The notes below the pieces were generated by a model. That model saw nothing but the letters and a program-made list of their open reading frames with translations, made no database searches and was not told where the DNA came from. 64,000 nucleotides of DNA from an uncultured Lachnospiraceae bacterium (GTDB lineage Bacteria; Bacillota; Clostridia; Lachnospirales; Lachnospiraceae), in assembly GCA_902798585.1 (NCBI GenBank), contig CADBXF010000011.1:1-64000 (forward strand), written 5' to 3'. Position numbers and translations under genes: made by a program. This document shows, one piece after another, positions 1 to 7,884 of this stretch (within the stretch, counting starts at the first letter, position 1; every line of letters starts with the position of its first letter).

Positions 1-2
1 GC

Positions 3-125
3 CTGGTTGACCAGGAGTTCCAGTTCGGTGACGGCGACAAGGCTACTGTTGCTCAGTGGCTCGCTAAGCAGGACAAGGATCTGAAGATCACCGCTTTCAA
101 GCGCTTCACACTCATAGCAGACTAA
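3..125 (+). CDS. C-terminal end of an unrecognised protein (partial)
   Basis: An open frame enters from the left edge and runs for 40 codons to a TAA that overlaps the ATG of the next gene (TAATG). The tail is rich in Lys and Asp and ends in FTLIAD. I do not recognise the family from so short a piece. The tight stop-start overlap says it was co-transcribed with the following FAH-family gene. It lies in the Bacteroidota-like segment that is probably foreign to the rest of the contig. Confidence 0.5.
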   Translation: MVDQEFQFGDGDKATVAQWLAKQDKDLKITAFKRFTLIAD

Positions 126-666
126 TGAAGATCTTCGCTATAGGAATGAATTATGCAGCCCACAACAGTGAGCTGCATAATTTCGTTAAACGCCCCGACG
201 AGCCAGTGATCTTCACCAAGGCCGACTCAGCGATATTAAATCAGGGGAAGCCCTTCTTTATCCCCGACCAGTGGGGACGTATCGACTACGAGGCAGAGAT
301 GGTGGTACGAATCTGCCGACTGGGAAAGAATATCCCCGAGCGTTTTGCTCACCGTTATTATGATGCCGTCACGGTAGGCATCGACTTCACCGCCCGCGAC
401 CTCCAGAAGAAAGCCTCTGAGAAAGGTCAGCCATGGACCATCTGCAAAGGCTTCGACGGTTCGGCAGCCATCGGTGGGAGGGCTGTACGAGTGACATGCT
501 TTACAAGGTAGATGAGATCATCGCCTATATCTCACAGTTCTTTACCTTAAAGACAGGCGACATCCTTTATACCGGTACCCCAGCGGGTGTAGGACCCGTG
601 CATATCGACGACCATCTGGAGGGATGGCTCGAGGAAAGGAAGGTGCTGGAGTTTAATTGTAAGTAG
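125..666 (+). pseudogene. Fumarylacetoacetate hydrolase family protein, broken by an internal out-of-frame gap
   Basis: The first frame (125 to about 475) gives a FAH-fold start: IGMNYAAH, then the acidic metal-binding stretch around DYEAEMV, and GIDFTARD. The second frame (about 512 to 666) gives the C-terminal part, with [17 protein letters not shown], typical of the family. The two halves are in different frames. About 20-25 residues normally found between GFDGSAAIG and the DMLYKVDE segment are missing, since the total is 542 nt where a single-domain member needs roughly 610. FAH-fold enzymes hydrolyse or decarboxylate 2-oxo-diacid type substrates; the substrate here is unknown. The protein style matches Bacteroidota (Prevotella). 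Natural decay is possible, but an assembly gap is more likely. Confidence 0.7.
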
Positions 667-708
667 TATTCTACAATAAATCAGCGCAATATCCGTTATT
701 ATAGAGAA

Positions 709-983
709 GTGAAAAATTGTCGGAGGCTTATAATAAGCTTGACTCTTATGCTTCTCTGCTTACAGGGTATTGCACAAGAGGCTGTCACCTTGCCCTCGCA
801 GGAGGCCAGGCGGGGAGCCGACATATCACCATCAGAACGCTATGTCCAGCACTCTGTGTTGCAGAGTGGCAAATGGGCAAAGATAAGAATTGCCGAGAGT
901 GGGATATACCAGCTGTCGGCAGCATTGATACGTAAATGCGGATTCTCGGATATCACGAAGGTGAAGGTATACGGCTATGGTGG
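709..983 (+). CDS. porU: PorU-like type IX secretion C-terminal signal peptidase, N-terminal fragment
   Basis: From a GTG start the product has a signal peptide (hydrophobic stretch LIISLTLMLLCLQG followed by IAQ), then a segment with SVLQSGKWAKIRI, ESGIYQLS and KVKVYGYGG. This is the conserved opening of PorU, the sortase-like protease of the Bacteroidota type IX secretion system. PorU normally exceeds 1,100 residues; here the reading breaks off after about 90, where the sequence changes to a UDP-galactopyranose mutase gene. Firmicutes do not carry type IX secretion, so the fragment supports a chimeric contig end. The identification rests on these short motifs only. Confidence 0.6.
974..983. 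other. Chimeric junction between a Bacteroidota fragment and the Firmicutes contig
   Basis: Upstream, the reading frame spells the PorU motif KVYGYGG. In another frame the same bases begin MVERMLEG, an internal motif of UDP-galactopyranose mutase. The two genes share the short string ctatggtgga, a microhomology on which an assembler or a real recombination could have joined them. Neither gene is complete on its open side. Confidence 0.75.
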
Positions 984-1486
984 AGCGGATGCTTGAGGGT
1001 ATCCCTGTTCAGCTCGGCGTGGATTATCTCGCCGACCGCGAAAAATGGGACGCACAGGCGAAGCGAATCGTATTCACCGGAGCTATCGACGAATTTTACG
1101 GCTTTTGCTTCGGAAATCTCGCCTACCGCAAAGTTACTTTCGAACATGAGGTGCTCGACACCGATAACTTCCAAGGAAATGCGGTTGTGAATTATACCGA
1201 GAGGGAGATTCCGTACACGAGAATTATCGAGCATAAGCATTTTGTGTTCGGAAAACAGCCAAAGACCGTCATATCGAAAGAGTATCCGACGGAGTGGAAA
1301 CCGGGAGAGGAGCCGTATTATCCCGTGGGAGACGCGGCCAACCGGGAGCTGTATGAGCGATACGCCGAGCTTTCGAAGAAGGATGCGAAGGTGATCTTCG
1401 GCGGCCGGCTCGGAGAGTATAAGTATTACGACATGGACAAGGTTATTGCGCGCGCGCTTGAAAAAGCGGCGGAGGAGTTTGCATAA
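977..1486 (+). CDS. glf: UDP-galactopyranose mutase, C-terminal fragment
   Basis: The 169-residue frame matches the second half of Glf, the FAD enzyme that converts UDP-galactopyranose to UDP-galactofuranose for surface polysaccharides. Visible family motifs are VERMLEGI, LGVDYLAD, a GAIDEFYG stretch, EREIPYTRIIEHKHF, SKEYP and the FAD-binding end with FGGRLGEYKYYDMD. A complete Glf has about 365 residues, so some 200 N-terminal residues, including the Rossmann FAD motif, are missing at the contig junction. The ATG at 977 is an internal methionine, not the true start. It converges on the HtrA gene across a shared terminator. Confidence 0.85.
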   Translation: MVERMLEGIPVQLGVDYLADREKWDAQAKRIVFTGAIDEFYGFCFGNLAYRKVTFEHEVLDTDNFQGNAVVNYTEREIPYTRIIEHKHFVFGKQPKTVISKEYPTEWKPGEEPYYPVGDAANRELYERYAELSKKDAKVIFGGRLGEYKYYDMDKVIARALEKAAEEFA

Positions 1487-1545
1487 GGGAGTGCGCATGG
1501 TGCGGCATCCCGGATTCGGCAGAGAATAACAGCGGAAAATAAGGG

Positions 1546-1592
1546 AAAGGGGCTGACGCGGCGGTGAAAAATCACCCGGTGACAGCCCCTTT
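1546..1592. terminator. Bidirectional terminator between glf and the HtrA gene
   Basis: AAAGGGGCTG pairs with CAGCCCCTTT, with an inner hairpin GGTGA/TCACC, and the ends give A- and T-rich flanks on both strands. It sits between two convergent genes. Confidence 0.75.
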
Positions 1593-1624
1593 CTATGGGT
1601 TTTCATTAAACGATAATTTGCATG

Positions 1625-2830
1625 TTAATCTTCCGGCATCCGTGTTTTGTCCATCAAAGTGACAGGCAGTTCAATCTCGGTTCGTTCGCCGTCGGAAATC
1701 CGGCTGATTCGAAGTCTGATTTCCGTGCCGGAGCGGTAGGATGTGACGCGACCGGTGAGCTGCGAATTTTCCATAACCCGAATATCGTTGACCGCGAGGA
1801 TAATGTCTCCGGGGAGAATCCCTGCTGCTTCAGCAGAGCCGCCCGGTATAACCGAGTTGACATAAACGCCCTTCGGCCAGCCGTAGTAGGTTTCCATCTC
1901 GGAAGTTACGGTTGTGATGTAGACGCCGAGATAGCCGGCCTCCTCCTTCGGGAAGGACTCCGCACGACTGAGCTCGTTCAAAATCGGGAGCGCCTGGGCG
2001 ATGGGAATTGCGAATCCCATGCCTTCCACTGCTTCGGCGGTATATTTTGCGGAATTGATTCCGATAACCTCGCCCTTCAGGTTAATCAATGCGCCGCCGC
2101 TGTTGCCGGGGTTGATTGCCGCGTCGGTCTGAATCAGATATTGTGCAGTTCCGTTCTCGGACAGAACTTCGCGCTCGACCGCACTGACGAAACCGACGGT
2201 CACGGAAGTGCCGTAGCCGAGGGCATTGCCGACGGCAATTACCATCTCGCCGACTGCCGGGTCCTTGTCCGCCGCGAGTTCGGCTACCCGGTAGGAGGCT
2301 GCAGCAGCCTCGGGTATCGAAGCGCGGGGGGCTGTCAAAATCGCCAGATCTCCGACTTCATCGGAGCCCCGAACAGTGAACCGGACATCGCTTCCGTCCG
2401 GAAAAATCACGGTTACGGAATCGGCGGCTTCAATGACATGGTAGTTGGTCGCTACATAGATAAGGTTTTCGTCCTGCGAAAGGATGATTCCCGAGCCCTG
2501 TGAAGTGCCCTGCGTCGGCCGCCCGAAGATATCCGTGCGGGTGACTTCGGAGACGACCTGAACAATTGAGGAGAGAGCCTTTTCCGCGAGGTCGGTGATT
2601 GCAACATCATCGCGAAGCGCGACATCGCTGTCACCGGTCCGGTCCAGAAGAGGCTGTGAGCCGGAAGTTGTCGGGGTAGGAGAAGCCGTTGCCGATTTTT
2701 CCTGGGCTACGGCGCGCTCGCCGGAGCCGCGATTGCCGATTCGACCTGCGATGGTCGTGATTCCGCAGAAGGAACCGACTGCGACAGCCAGAAACAGAAC
2801 GACAAATACGATTTTGCGAATCACGGACAT
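1625..2830 (-). CDS. HtrA/DegP-family serine protease with one PDZ domain
   Basis: A 401-residue S1C protease for quality control outside the membrane. The start is the ATG at 2830, preceded by a GAGAGGAGA ribosome site; the longer frame adds ten residues without one. An uncleaved N-terminal membrane anchor covers about residues 4-28, followed by a Ser/Thr/Pro linker to residue 70. The trypsin-like domain shows the triad His131 (ATNYHV), Asp161 (GDLAIL) and Ser244 (NPGNSGGA). One PDZ domain spans roughly 295-390 (YLGVYI, GGSAEAAGILPGDIIL). This membrane-anchored, single-PDZ layout is the usual Gram-positive HtrA form. It stands alone on the minus strand, divergent from clpX, another proteolysis gene. 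Confidence 0.9.
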   Translation of the reverse strand: MSVIRKIVFVVLFLAVAVGSFCGITTIAGRIGNRGSGERAVAQEKSATASPTPTTSGSQPLLDRTGDSDVALRDDVAITDLAEKALSSIVQVVSEVTRTDIFGRPTQGTSQGSGIILSQDENLIYVATNYHVIEAADSVTVIFPDGSDVRFTVRGSDEVGDLAILTAPRASIPEAAAASYRVAELAADKDPAVGEMVIAVGNALGYGTSVTVGFVSAVEREVLSENGTAQYLIQTDAAINPGNSGGALINLKGEVIGINSAKYTAEAVEGMGFAIPIAQALPILNELSRAESFPKEEAGYLGVYITTVTSEMETYYGWPKGVYVNSVIPGGSAEAAGILPGDIILAVNDIRVMENSQLTGRVTSYRSGTEIRLRISRISDGERTEIELPVTLMDKTRMPED

Positions 2831-2951
2831 AGCGAATCTCCTCTCCGCAGCAGTAGACACAGCTGCTCTCTCTGATTGACTTCATGATAACGGCTGTTTG
2901 TGTTTGATTTGTGACAGCTTTGTTAAAGTCCTGAGAGACGGGGCGCGCCAC

Positions 2952-2980
2952 TTGCATTTACAGCCGTTTGCGTGTACAAT
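2952..2980 (+). promoter_or_regulatory. Sigma-A type promoter of clpX
   Basis: TTGCAT (2952-2957) and TACAAT (2975-2980) are separated by 17 bp, about 95 bp before the clpX start. Confidence 0.6.
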
Positions 2981-3075
2981 GTGATTGACGCGGGTAAATG
3001 TCACGGGAGAGATTGCGAGTGAGGAAAACTTGTGCGAAAAGAAACAAAGGAAATTGAAGAAAGGGTGGTTTACTT

Positions 3076-4590
3076 ATGAGTACGGATGACAAGAGAGATT
3101 CGAACGACAGCGATAGGAAAGACGAGCGGTACTGCATGATGTGCCGCAGAAAAGCGAGCGATGTCGGCCCGCTGATTACGATTCCGCCGGGATTTGCCGT
3201 TTGCGGAAGCTGTATGCAGACAATGATGAACGAGGCGATGCGGGCATTTTCCGCCAAAGACTCCGCGACTCCGGGCGTCGGTGAGAAAAACGAGTCCGCG
3301 AAGAAAGACATAACCGACACGGACGCGTCCGAACCGGAGGTCGTTTCCGCAAAGGACGACGAGAAGCATGACGGCACGGACGACGGGGAGGACAAAGGAA
3401 AAAACTCCGGCGGCATCCCGTTCGGCGGAGTCCGTTTCGTTTTCCAGGATATGCTGCAGGGAGAGAGAAACCGGGTAAAACCGAAGAAGAAAGTGAAGGA
3501 AGAGGAACTTCCGGATGTGATGGATATTGCGGCTCTTCCGGCGCCGCATGAGATTAAGGCCCGCCTCGATGAATATGTGGTCGGTCAGGAGCATGCCAAG
3601 AAAGTTATCAGCGTCGCCGTGTACAACCATTACAAGCGCGTTCGCCGTCAGGAGGAGGAAGCGTTTAAAAACGATGTTGTGATTGAGAAATCGAACATGC
3701 TGATGATCGGACCCACGGGATGCGGCAAGACATATCTCGTGCAGACGCTCGCGAAACTCCTCAATGTGCCGCTTGCGATTACCGACGCGACATCCCTGAC
3801 GGAGGCCGGATATATCGGAGACGATGTGGAGAGCGTCCTCTCGAAACTGCTCGCGAACGCGGAAAATGATGTGGAGCGCGCGGAGCACGGCATCGTATTT
3901 ATCGACGAGATTGATAAGATTGCCAAGAAGAAAAATACCACAAGCCGCGATGTCAGCGGCGAGAGCGTGCAGCAGGGGCTTCTGAAGCTCCTCGAGGGCG
4001 CCGATGTGGAGGTGCCTGTCGGAGCATCCAGCAAGAACGCGATGGTCCCTCAGGAGACCATCAACACCCGCAACATTTTGTTTATTTGCGGCGGCGCGTT
4101 TCCGGGGCTTGACGAGATAGTCAAGACGCGTCTCACCAAATCCTTTACGATGGGCTTCAATGCCAACTTAAAGGATACCTACGACAACGATCCCGATCTG
4201 CTCTCCAAGACGACGATGGAGGATCTCCGGGAGTACGGTATGATTCCGGAGTTTATCGGCCGTCTTCCGATGGTGTTTGCACTCCGCGGACTCGATAAGG
4301 AAGCGATGAAGCGCATTCTGGTAGAGCCGAAAAATGCCATTCTGAAGCAGTATCAAAAGCTTCTCGCAATGGATGAAGTGAAGCTTCAGTTTGACGACTC
4401 CGCGCTCGATGTGATTGCGGAGGAGGCGGTTGCCAGAGACACCGGTGCGCGGGCGCTTCGGTCGATAATCGAGGAGTTCATGCTCGACATCATGTATGAG
4501 ATCCCGAAGGACGATACCATCGGTACCGTGACAATCACCGGGGATTACATTCGCGGAAAGGGAGCGCCGATTATCGAGATGCGTGCATAA
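3076..4590 (+). CDS. clpX: ATP-dependent Clp protease ATP-binding subunit ClpX, with a long acidic linker
   Basis: ClpX is the AAA+ unfoldase that feeds tagged proteins to ClpP. The N-terminal zinc-binding domain has Cys20, Cys23, Cys43 and Cys46 (CMMC and CGSC). The AAA module follows, with Walker A GPTGCGKT near residue 211, pore loop GYIGDDVES, Walker B VFIDEIDK near 275, and the sensor-2 segment TGARALRSIIEE. At 504 residues it is about 80 longer than usual; the extra sequence lies between zinc finger and AAA domain (about residues 58-120) and is rich in Asp, Glu, Lys and Ser. No clpP is adjacent, so it acts with a ClpP encoded elsewhere. Confidence 0.97.
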   Translation: MSTDDKRDSNDSDRKDERYCMMCRRKASDVGPLITIPPGFAVCGSCMQTMMNEAMRAFSAKDSATPGVGEKNESAKKDITDTDASEPEVVSAKDDEKHDGTDDGEDKGKNSGGIPFGGVRFVFQDMLQGERNRVKPKKKVKEEELPDVMDIAALPAPHEIKARLDEYVVGQEHAKKVISVAVYNHYKRVRRQEEEAFKNDVVIEKSNMLMIGPTGCGKTYLVQTLAKLLNVPLAITDATSLTEAGYIGDDVESVLSKLLANAENDVERAEHGIVFIDEIDKIAKKKNTTSRDVSGESVQQGLLKLLEGADVEVPVGASSKNAMVPQETINTRNILFICGGAFPGLDEIVKTRLTKSFTMGFNANLKDTYDNDPDLLSKTTMEDLREYGMIPEFIGRLPMVFALRGLDKEAMKRILVEPKNAILKQYQKLLAMDEVKLQFDDSALDVIAEEAVARDTGARALRSIIEEFMLDIMYEIPKDDTIGTVTITGDYIRGKGAPIIEMRA

Positions 4591-4624
4591 TGCGCGAAAA
4601 TGTTGTATTTTCCGTAAAATCTGC

Positions 4625-4653
4625 TTGCGGGAGAGCTGTTTTTGCCATATAAT
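4625..4653 (+). promoter_or_regulatory. Promoter of the zinc-ribbon membrane protein
   Basis: TTGCGG (4625-4630), 17 bp spacer, perfect TATAAT (4648-4653). A small hairpin CCCGCC-TTCG-GGCGGG follows in the leader near 4670-4684. Confidence 0.6.
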
Positions 4654-4757
4654 TATACTATGGTTCTATCCCGCCTTCGGCGGGTGCGTACGGAGGATGA
4701 TACGAATGCCGACAGGGCAAAAACGATAAGCGCTTATGCGCGGAAAGAAGGCATGAC

Positions 4758-6032
4758 ATGTTTTGTAATAAGTGCGGAAACCCGTTGATTGAGGGCGCCA
4801 TGTTCTGCGGTGTCTGCGGGGCAAAAGTAGCGGAGATGCCGGTTCCGGCAACGGCCGCCGCAGCTCCCGTGGTTGAAGCAGTTGCTCCCGCAGCGGAATA
4901 TGTACAGCAGACGGCGGAGGCCGTGGCAGCGCCGGTGGCAGAAGCAGTAGCGCCGGTAGTTGAAGCAGCGCCCAAGGCGGTTGAGGAAATCGTAGCAGCG
5001 CCTGCGGCTGCAGTTGCTCCCGCAGCGGAATATGTACAGCAGACGGCGGAGGCCGCAGCAGCGCCGGCGGCAGAGGCAGTAGCGCCGGTAGTTGAGGCAG
5101 CGCCCAAGGCGGTTGAGGAAGTTGCAGCAGCGCCTGCAGCCCAGGCCGCACCCGTTTACCAGCAGCCGGTACAGCAGCCTGCATTCCAGCAGCCGCAGCA
5201 GCCGGTACAGCAGCCTGCATTCCAGCAGCCGCAGCAGCCGGTACAGCAGCCTGTATTCCAGCAGCCGCAGCAGCCGGTACAGCCCGGACAGCAGCCCGTG
5301 TTTCAGCAGCAGGTACAGCCCGGACAGCAGCCTGTGTTCCAACAGCCGGTACAGCCCGGACAGCAGCCGATGTACCAGCCGGTATATCCGCAGGTACAGC
5401 CGCAGCAGCCGGTTCCGAAGAAGAAAAAGTCCAAGGCTCCGATTATTATTATCGGCATTTTGCTTATTCTCGTGATTCTTGCAGGAAGCGGAATCGCGTA
5501 TCTCACCTTCTTTGATCGCAACGGTGACAAGACCTATTTCGGCATCGATTTGAACATCTTTGACTTCACGCAGCTCTCCGACAAGGAGGAGAAGGCATTC
5601 CTCGAGCTGGTCGGACCGGTTGACGAGGCATTTGCGACGCTGAGCACCGCGAAGTTCAAGAAATCGATTCCGGATTACGGTGTTGAATATGCGTTACGGC
5701 TCTTCGGAGCAAAGGATGTATTCGGCCTTCTGGAGGACAACTATGACAAGTATCTTGCCGACAAGTGCGGCGAGGTGACGAAGGTTTCCGAGAAGGCCTA
5801 TATGGCGTTCGAGGTTAAGGACACGGATGCACTCCTCGGAAAAATCAAGAAGGAGATGGGCGCAGGAAACATCGCTATCGAGAAAGCTTACCTTGTTGAG
5901 AACATTTCCAAATATACCGGTGACAAGGGAACGCAGGTGATGTCCGATTTCTATATCTTCTTCTACGACGGAGAGGAATGGAACATCCTTCTTATCAACG
6001 AGAAATGCAGAGAGACATTCGGTCTCGAATAA
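4758..6032 (+). CDS. Zinc-ribbon membrane protein with Ala/Val and Gln/Pro repeat stalk
   Basis: The product has four visible parts. Residues 1-25 form a zinc ribbon (CNKC and CGVC). Residues 30-135 are Ala/Val/Glu/Pro-rich and hold a 44-residue unit present twice, 132 bp apart in the DNA. Residues 135-215 are a Gln/Pro stalk built from repeats such as QQPVQQPAF and QQPVQPG. A Lys-rich patch and one membrane helix (about 226-250) precede a 170-residue C-terminal domain I do not recognise. By topology the ribbon and stalk are cytoplasmic and the C-terminal domain external. The zinc ribbon plus low-complexity plus single helix layout is common in Lachnospiraceae proteins of unknown role. No function is assigned. 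Confidence 0.85.
   Translation: MFCNKCGNPLIEGAMFCGVCGAKVAEMPVPATAAAAPVVEAVAPAAEYVQQTAEAVAAPVAEAVAPVVEAAPKAVEEIVAAPAAAVAPAAEYVQQTAEAAAAPAAEAVAPVVEAAPKAVEEVAAAPAAQAAPVYQQPVQQPAFQQPQQPVQQPAFQQPQQPVQQPVFQQPQQPVQPGQQPVFQQQVQPGQQPVFQQPVQPGQQPMYQPVYPQVQPQQPVPKKKKSKAPIIIIGILLILVILAGSGIAYLTFFDRNGDKTYFGIDLNIFDFTQLSDKEEKAFLELVGPVDEAFATLSTAKFKKSIPDYGVEYALRLFGAKDVFGLLEDNYDKYLADKCGEVTKVSEKAYMAFEVKDTDALLGKIKKEMGAGNIAIEKAYLVENISKYTGDKGTQVMSDFYIFFYDGEEWNILLINEKCRETFGLE
4881..5144 (+). repeat. Two tandem 132-bp units inside a coding region
   Basis: The segment beginning gttgctcccgcagcgg at 4881 recurs at 5013 with few changes. Each copy encodes 44 residues of Ala/Val/Pro/Glu-rich sequence containing AAEYVQQTAEA. 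The repeat keeps the frame, so it is a protein-level duplication. Confidence 0.8.
5158..5412 (+). repeat. Short Gln/Pro coding repeats
   Basis: Units of 24-36 bp encoding QQPVQQPAFQQP and QQPVQPGQQPVF follow one another. They keep the reading frame throughout and form a flexible stalk before the membrane helix. Confidence 0.8.
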
Positions 6033-6194
6033 CTATTCGATGACTTTGAGAAAGCGGCCGGTCGGTCGCTGTGAGAAAAACAACAGGGAGACCGGTGCGG
6101 CGGCGCTGGTCTCTTGTGTTTCAAAAGGGGAAACTGCCGAAGACGGCATAGAAAGAAAGGAAAACCGGTGTGGGGCCGGTGTTGAGAGTAATTC

Positions 6195-7730
6195 ATGCGT
6201 AGTATTAAAAAGTATTTTACAGGGAAAAATGTTGCAACGGGAATTTTGGTGCTGGTTGCCGCATGGCTGGTAATAACCGCCGTATGGCTGAAGATTCGCT
6301 TCGGCACCATGGACATGACCACCATATTGTTTCAGCTGAAGGTGCCGATGAGCGGCGCCGATTCCGGCAATTTCTATGAGATTTTCATTCTTCTGTTTAC
6401 CATTGGACCGGCCGTGCTTCTTGCGTGGATCGGTATTCTGAAGCTTGCGGCGGTTCTCCGAAAGCGCAGAGCGGATCGCGGGAAGAGCACGATAATTCTG
6501 CATCGGTTTCTAGCGCTTCGCCGGGTTATCGCGGTTTTCATGCTGATTGGGGCGGTCTGCTTCATCGGGTATCGTCTTCATATCGTAAAATATGTCTTTG
6601 CGCAGTTCGGGAACTCGCCGATTTACAAGGATGAGTACCGGGATCCGAAGACGGTTAAAATCACGGCCCCGGAGAAGAAGCGCAACCTTATTTACATCTA
6701 TATGGAATCCATGGAGTGCTCGTTCAGCGACCGCGAACACGGCGGCATTGCAGCGACGAACATGATTCCGGAGATGACGGCGCTCGCTGTCGGCAATGTG
6801 AATTTTACGGCGTCGGACAGCTCGGAGCTGAACGGTGCGGTGCCTGTTACGGGAACCACCTGGACGATGGCTTCGCTGGTCGCGCAGACCTCCGGCGTGC
6901 CGCTTACGATTCCCATCGGGGAAAATGCGATGGGAAAGCGCCCGTACAAGACATTTCTCCCGGGGACCTACAGCCTCGGACAGGTGCTTCGGGAGCAGGG
7001 GTATGAACTCTCCATCCTGCTCGGCTCGGAGAAAGAGTTCTCGGGCGCCGACATTTATCTCTCCACGCACGGAGATTACAAGATTCTCGATCTCAATACC
7101 TACCGCCGGAACGGAACGCTGTCGAAGGACTATTTCGTATGGTGGGGATTTGAGGACGAGAAGCTGTATTCCTATGCGAAGGATGAGATTACGGAGCTTG
7201 CGTCCGGCGAACGGCCGTTTGCGTTCACGATGATGACGATGGATACGCATTTTACGAACGGTTATCGCTGCCGGCTGTGTGAAAATGAATTCCGCGACCA
7301 GTACAGCAATGTCATCGCGTGCGCATCCCGCCAGTTAGACTCCTTCCTGAAATGGCTTTCCGAACAGCCGTTTTACGAGAATACCACGGTCGTGATTGTC
7401 GGCGATCACCCCACGATGGACACAAAGTATACCAACTCGCTCAAGTATGCGAGCGAAAAATACGAGCGCAAGAGCTATTGCGCCATCCTGAATTCCGCAG
7501 TCGCCTTCGACCTCGGTCAGACGAGACATTTTACTTCGATGGATATGTATCCGACTACGCTTGCGGCGATGGGCTTCTCCATTGAAGGGAACCGTCTCGG
7601 GCTCGGCGTGAATCTCTTCTCGTCGGAGAGTACGATGCTCGAAAAATACGGAGCGCAGAAACTGAACGATCTCCTTGAGGAGCGTTCGGATTTCTACGAC
7701 CAATTGATGTACGGAGAGGACGAAAAGTAA
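6195..7730 (+). CDS. LtaS-like phosphoglycerol transferase / sulfatase-fold membrane enzyme
   Basis: A 511-residue alkaline-phosphatase-fold enzyme of the type that moves phosphoglycerol onto lipoteichoic acid or surface glycans. Three membrane helices lie at about 15-32, 60-85 and 108-126, fewer than the five of classical LtaS. The catalytic domain begins near residue 155: metal ligand Glu in YMESMEC, nucleophile Thr in TGTTWTMASL, MDTHF, and the ligands in VGDHPTMD. It follows the zinc-ribbon gene after 160 bp that hold a weak hairpin. A phosphoethanolamine transferase is an alternative, but the substrate cannot be told from sequence. Confidence 0.8.
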   Translation: MRSIKKYFTGKNVATGILVLVAAWLVITAVWLKIRFGTMDMTTILFQLKVPMSGADSGNFYEIFILLFTIGPAVLLAWIGILKLAAVLRKRRADRGKSTIILHRFLALRRVIAVFMLIGAVCFIGYRLHIVKYVFAQFGNSPIYKDEYRDPKTVKITAPEKKRNLIYIYMESMECSFSDREHGGIAATNMIPEMTALAVGNVNFTASDSSELNGAVPVTGTTWTMASLVAQTSGVPLTIPIGENAMGKRPYKTFLPGTYSLGQVLREQGYELSILLGSEKEFSGADIYLSTHGDYKILDLNTYRRNGTLSKDYFVWWGFEDEKLYSYAKDEITELASGERPFAFTMMTMDTHFTNGYRCRLCENEFRDQYSNVIACASRQLDSFLKWLSEQPFYENTTVVIVGDHPTMDTKYTNSLKYASEKYERKSYCAILNSAVAFDLGQTRHFTSMDMYPTTLAAMGFSIEGNRLGLGVNLFSSESTMLEKYGAQKLNDLLEERSDFYDQLMYGEDEK

Positions 7731-7884
7731 GCCCTGCGGTCTTGCAATACATGCGTTTCGTATGTTATTATATTATTTGTACCGTGAGCGCGGCAGACGG
7801 CGTTTAACATGCTGCCGCCACGCTTTTCCCGGTTATGTTTCCCGATAAATCAGTCTGCTTTTGACGGACGGAAAGGAGGTTCCG

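Noticed and set aside
1-983. Horizontal acquisition of a type IX secretion gene by the Firmicute
   Set aside because: Only broken gene ends are present, cut in mid-domain at a microhomology, with no mobile element; chimera is simpler.
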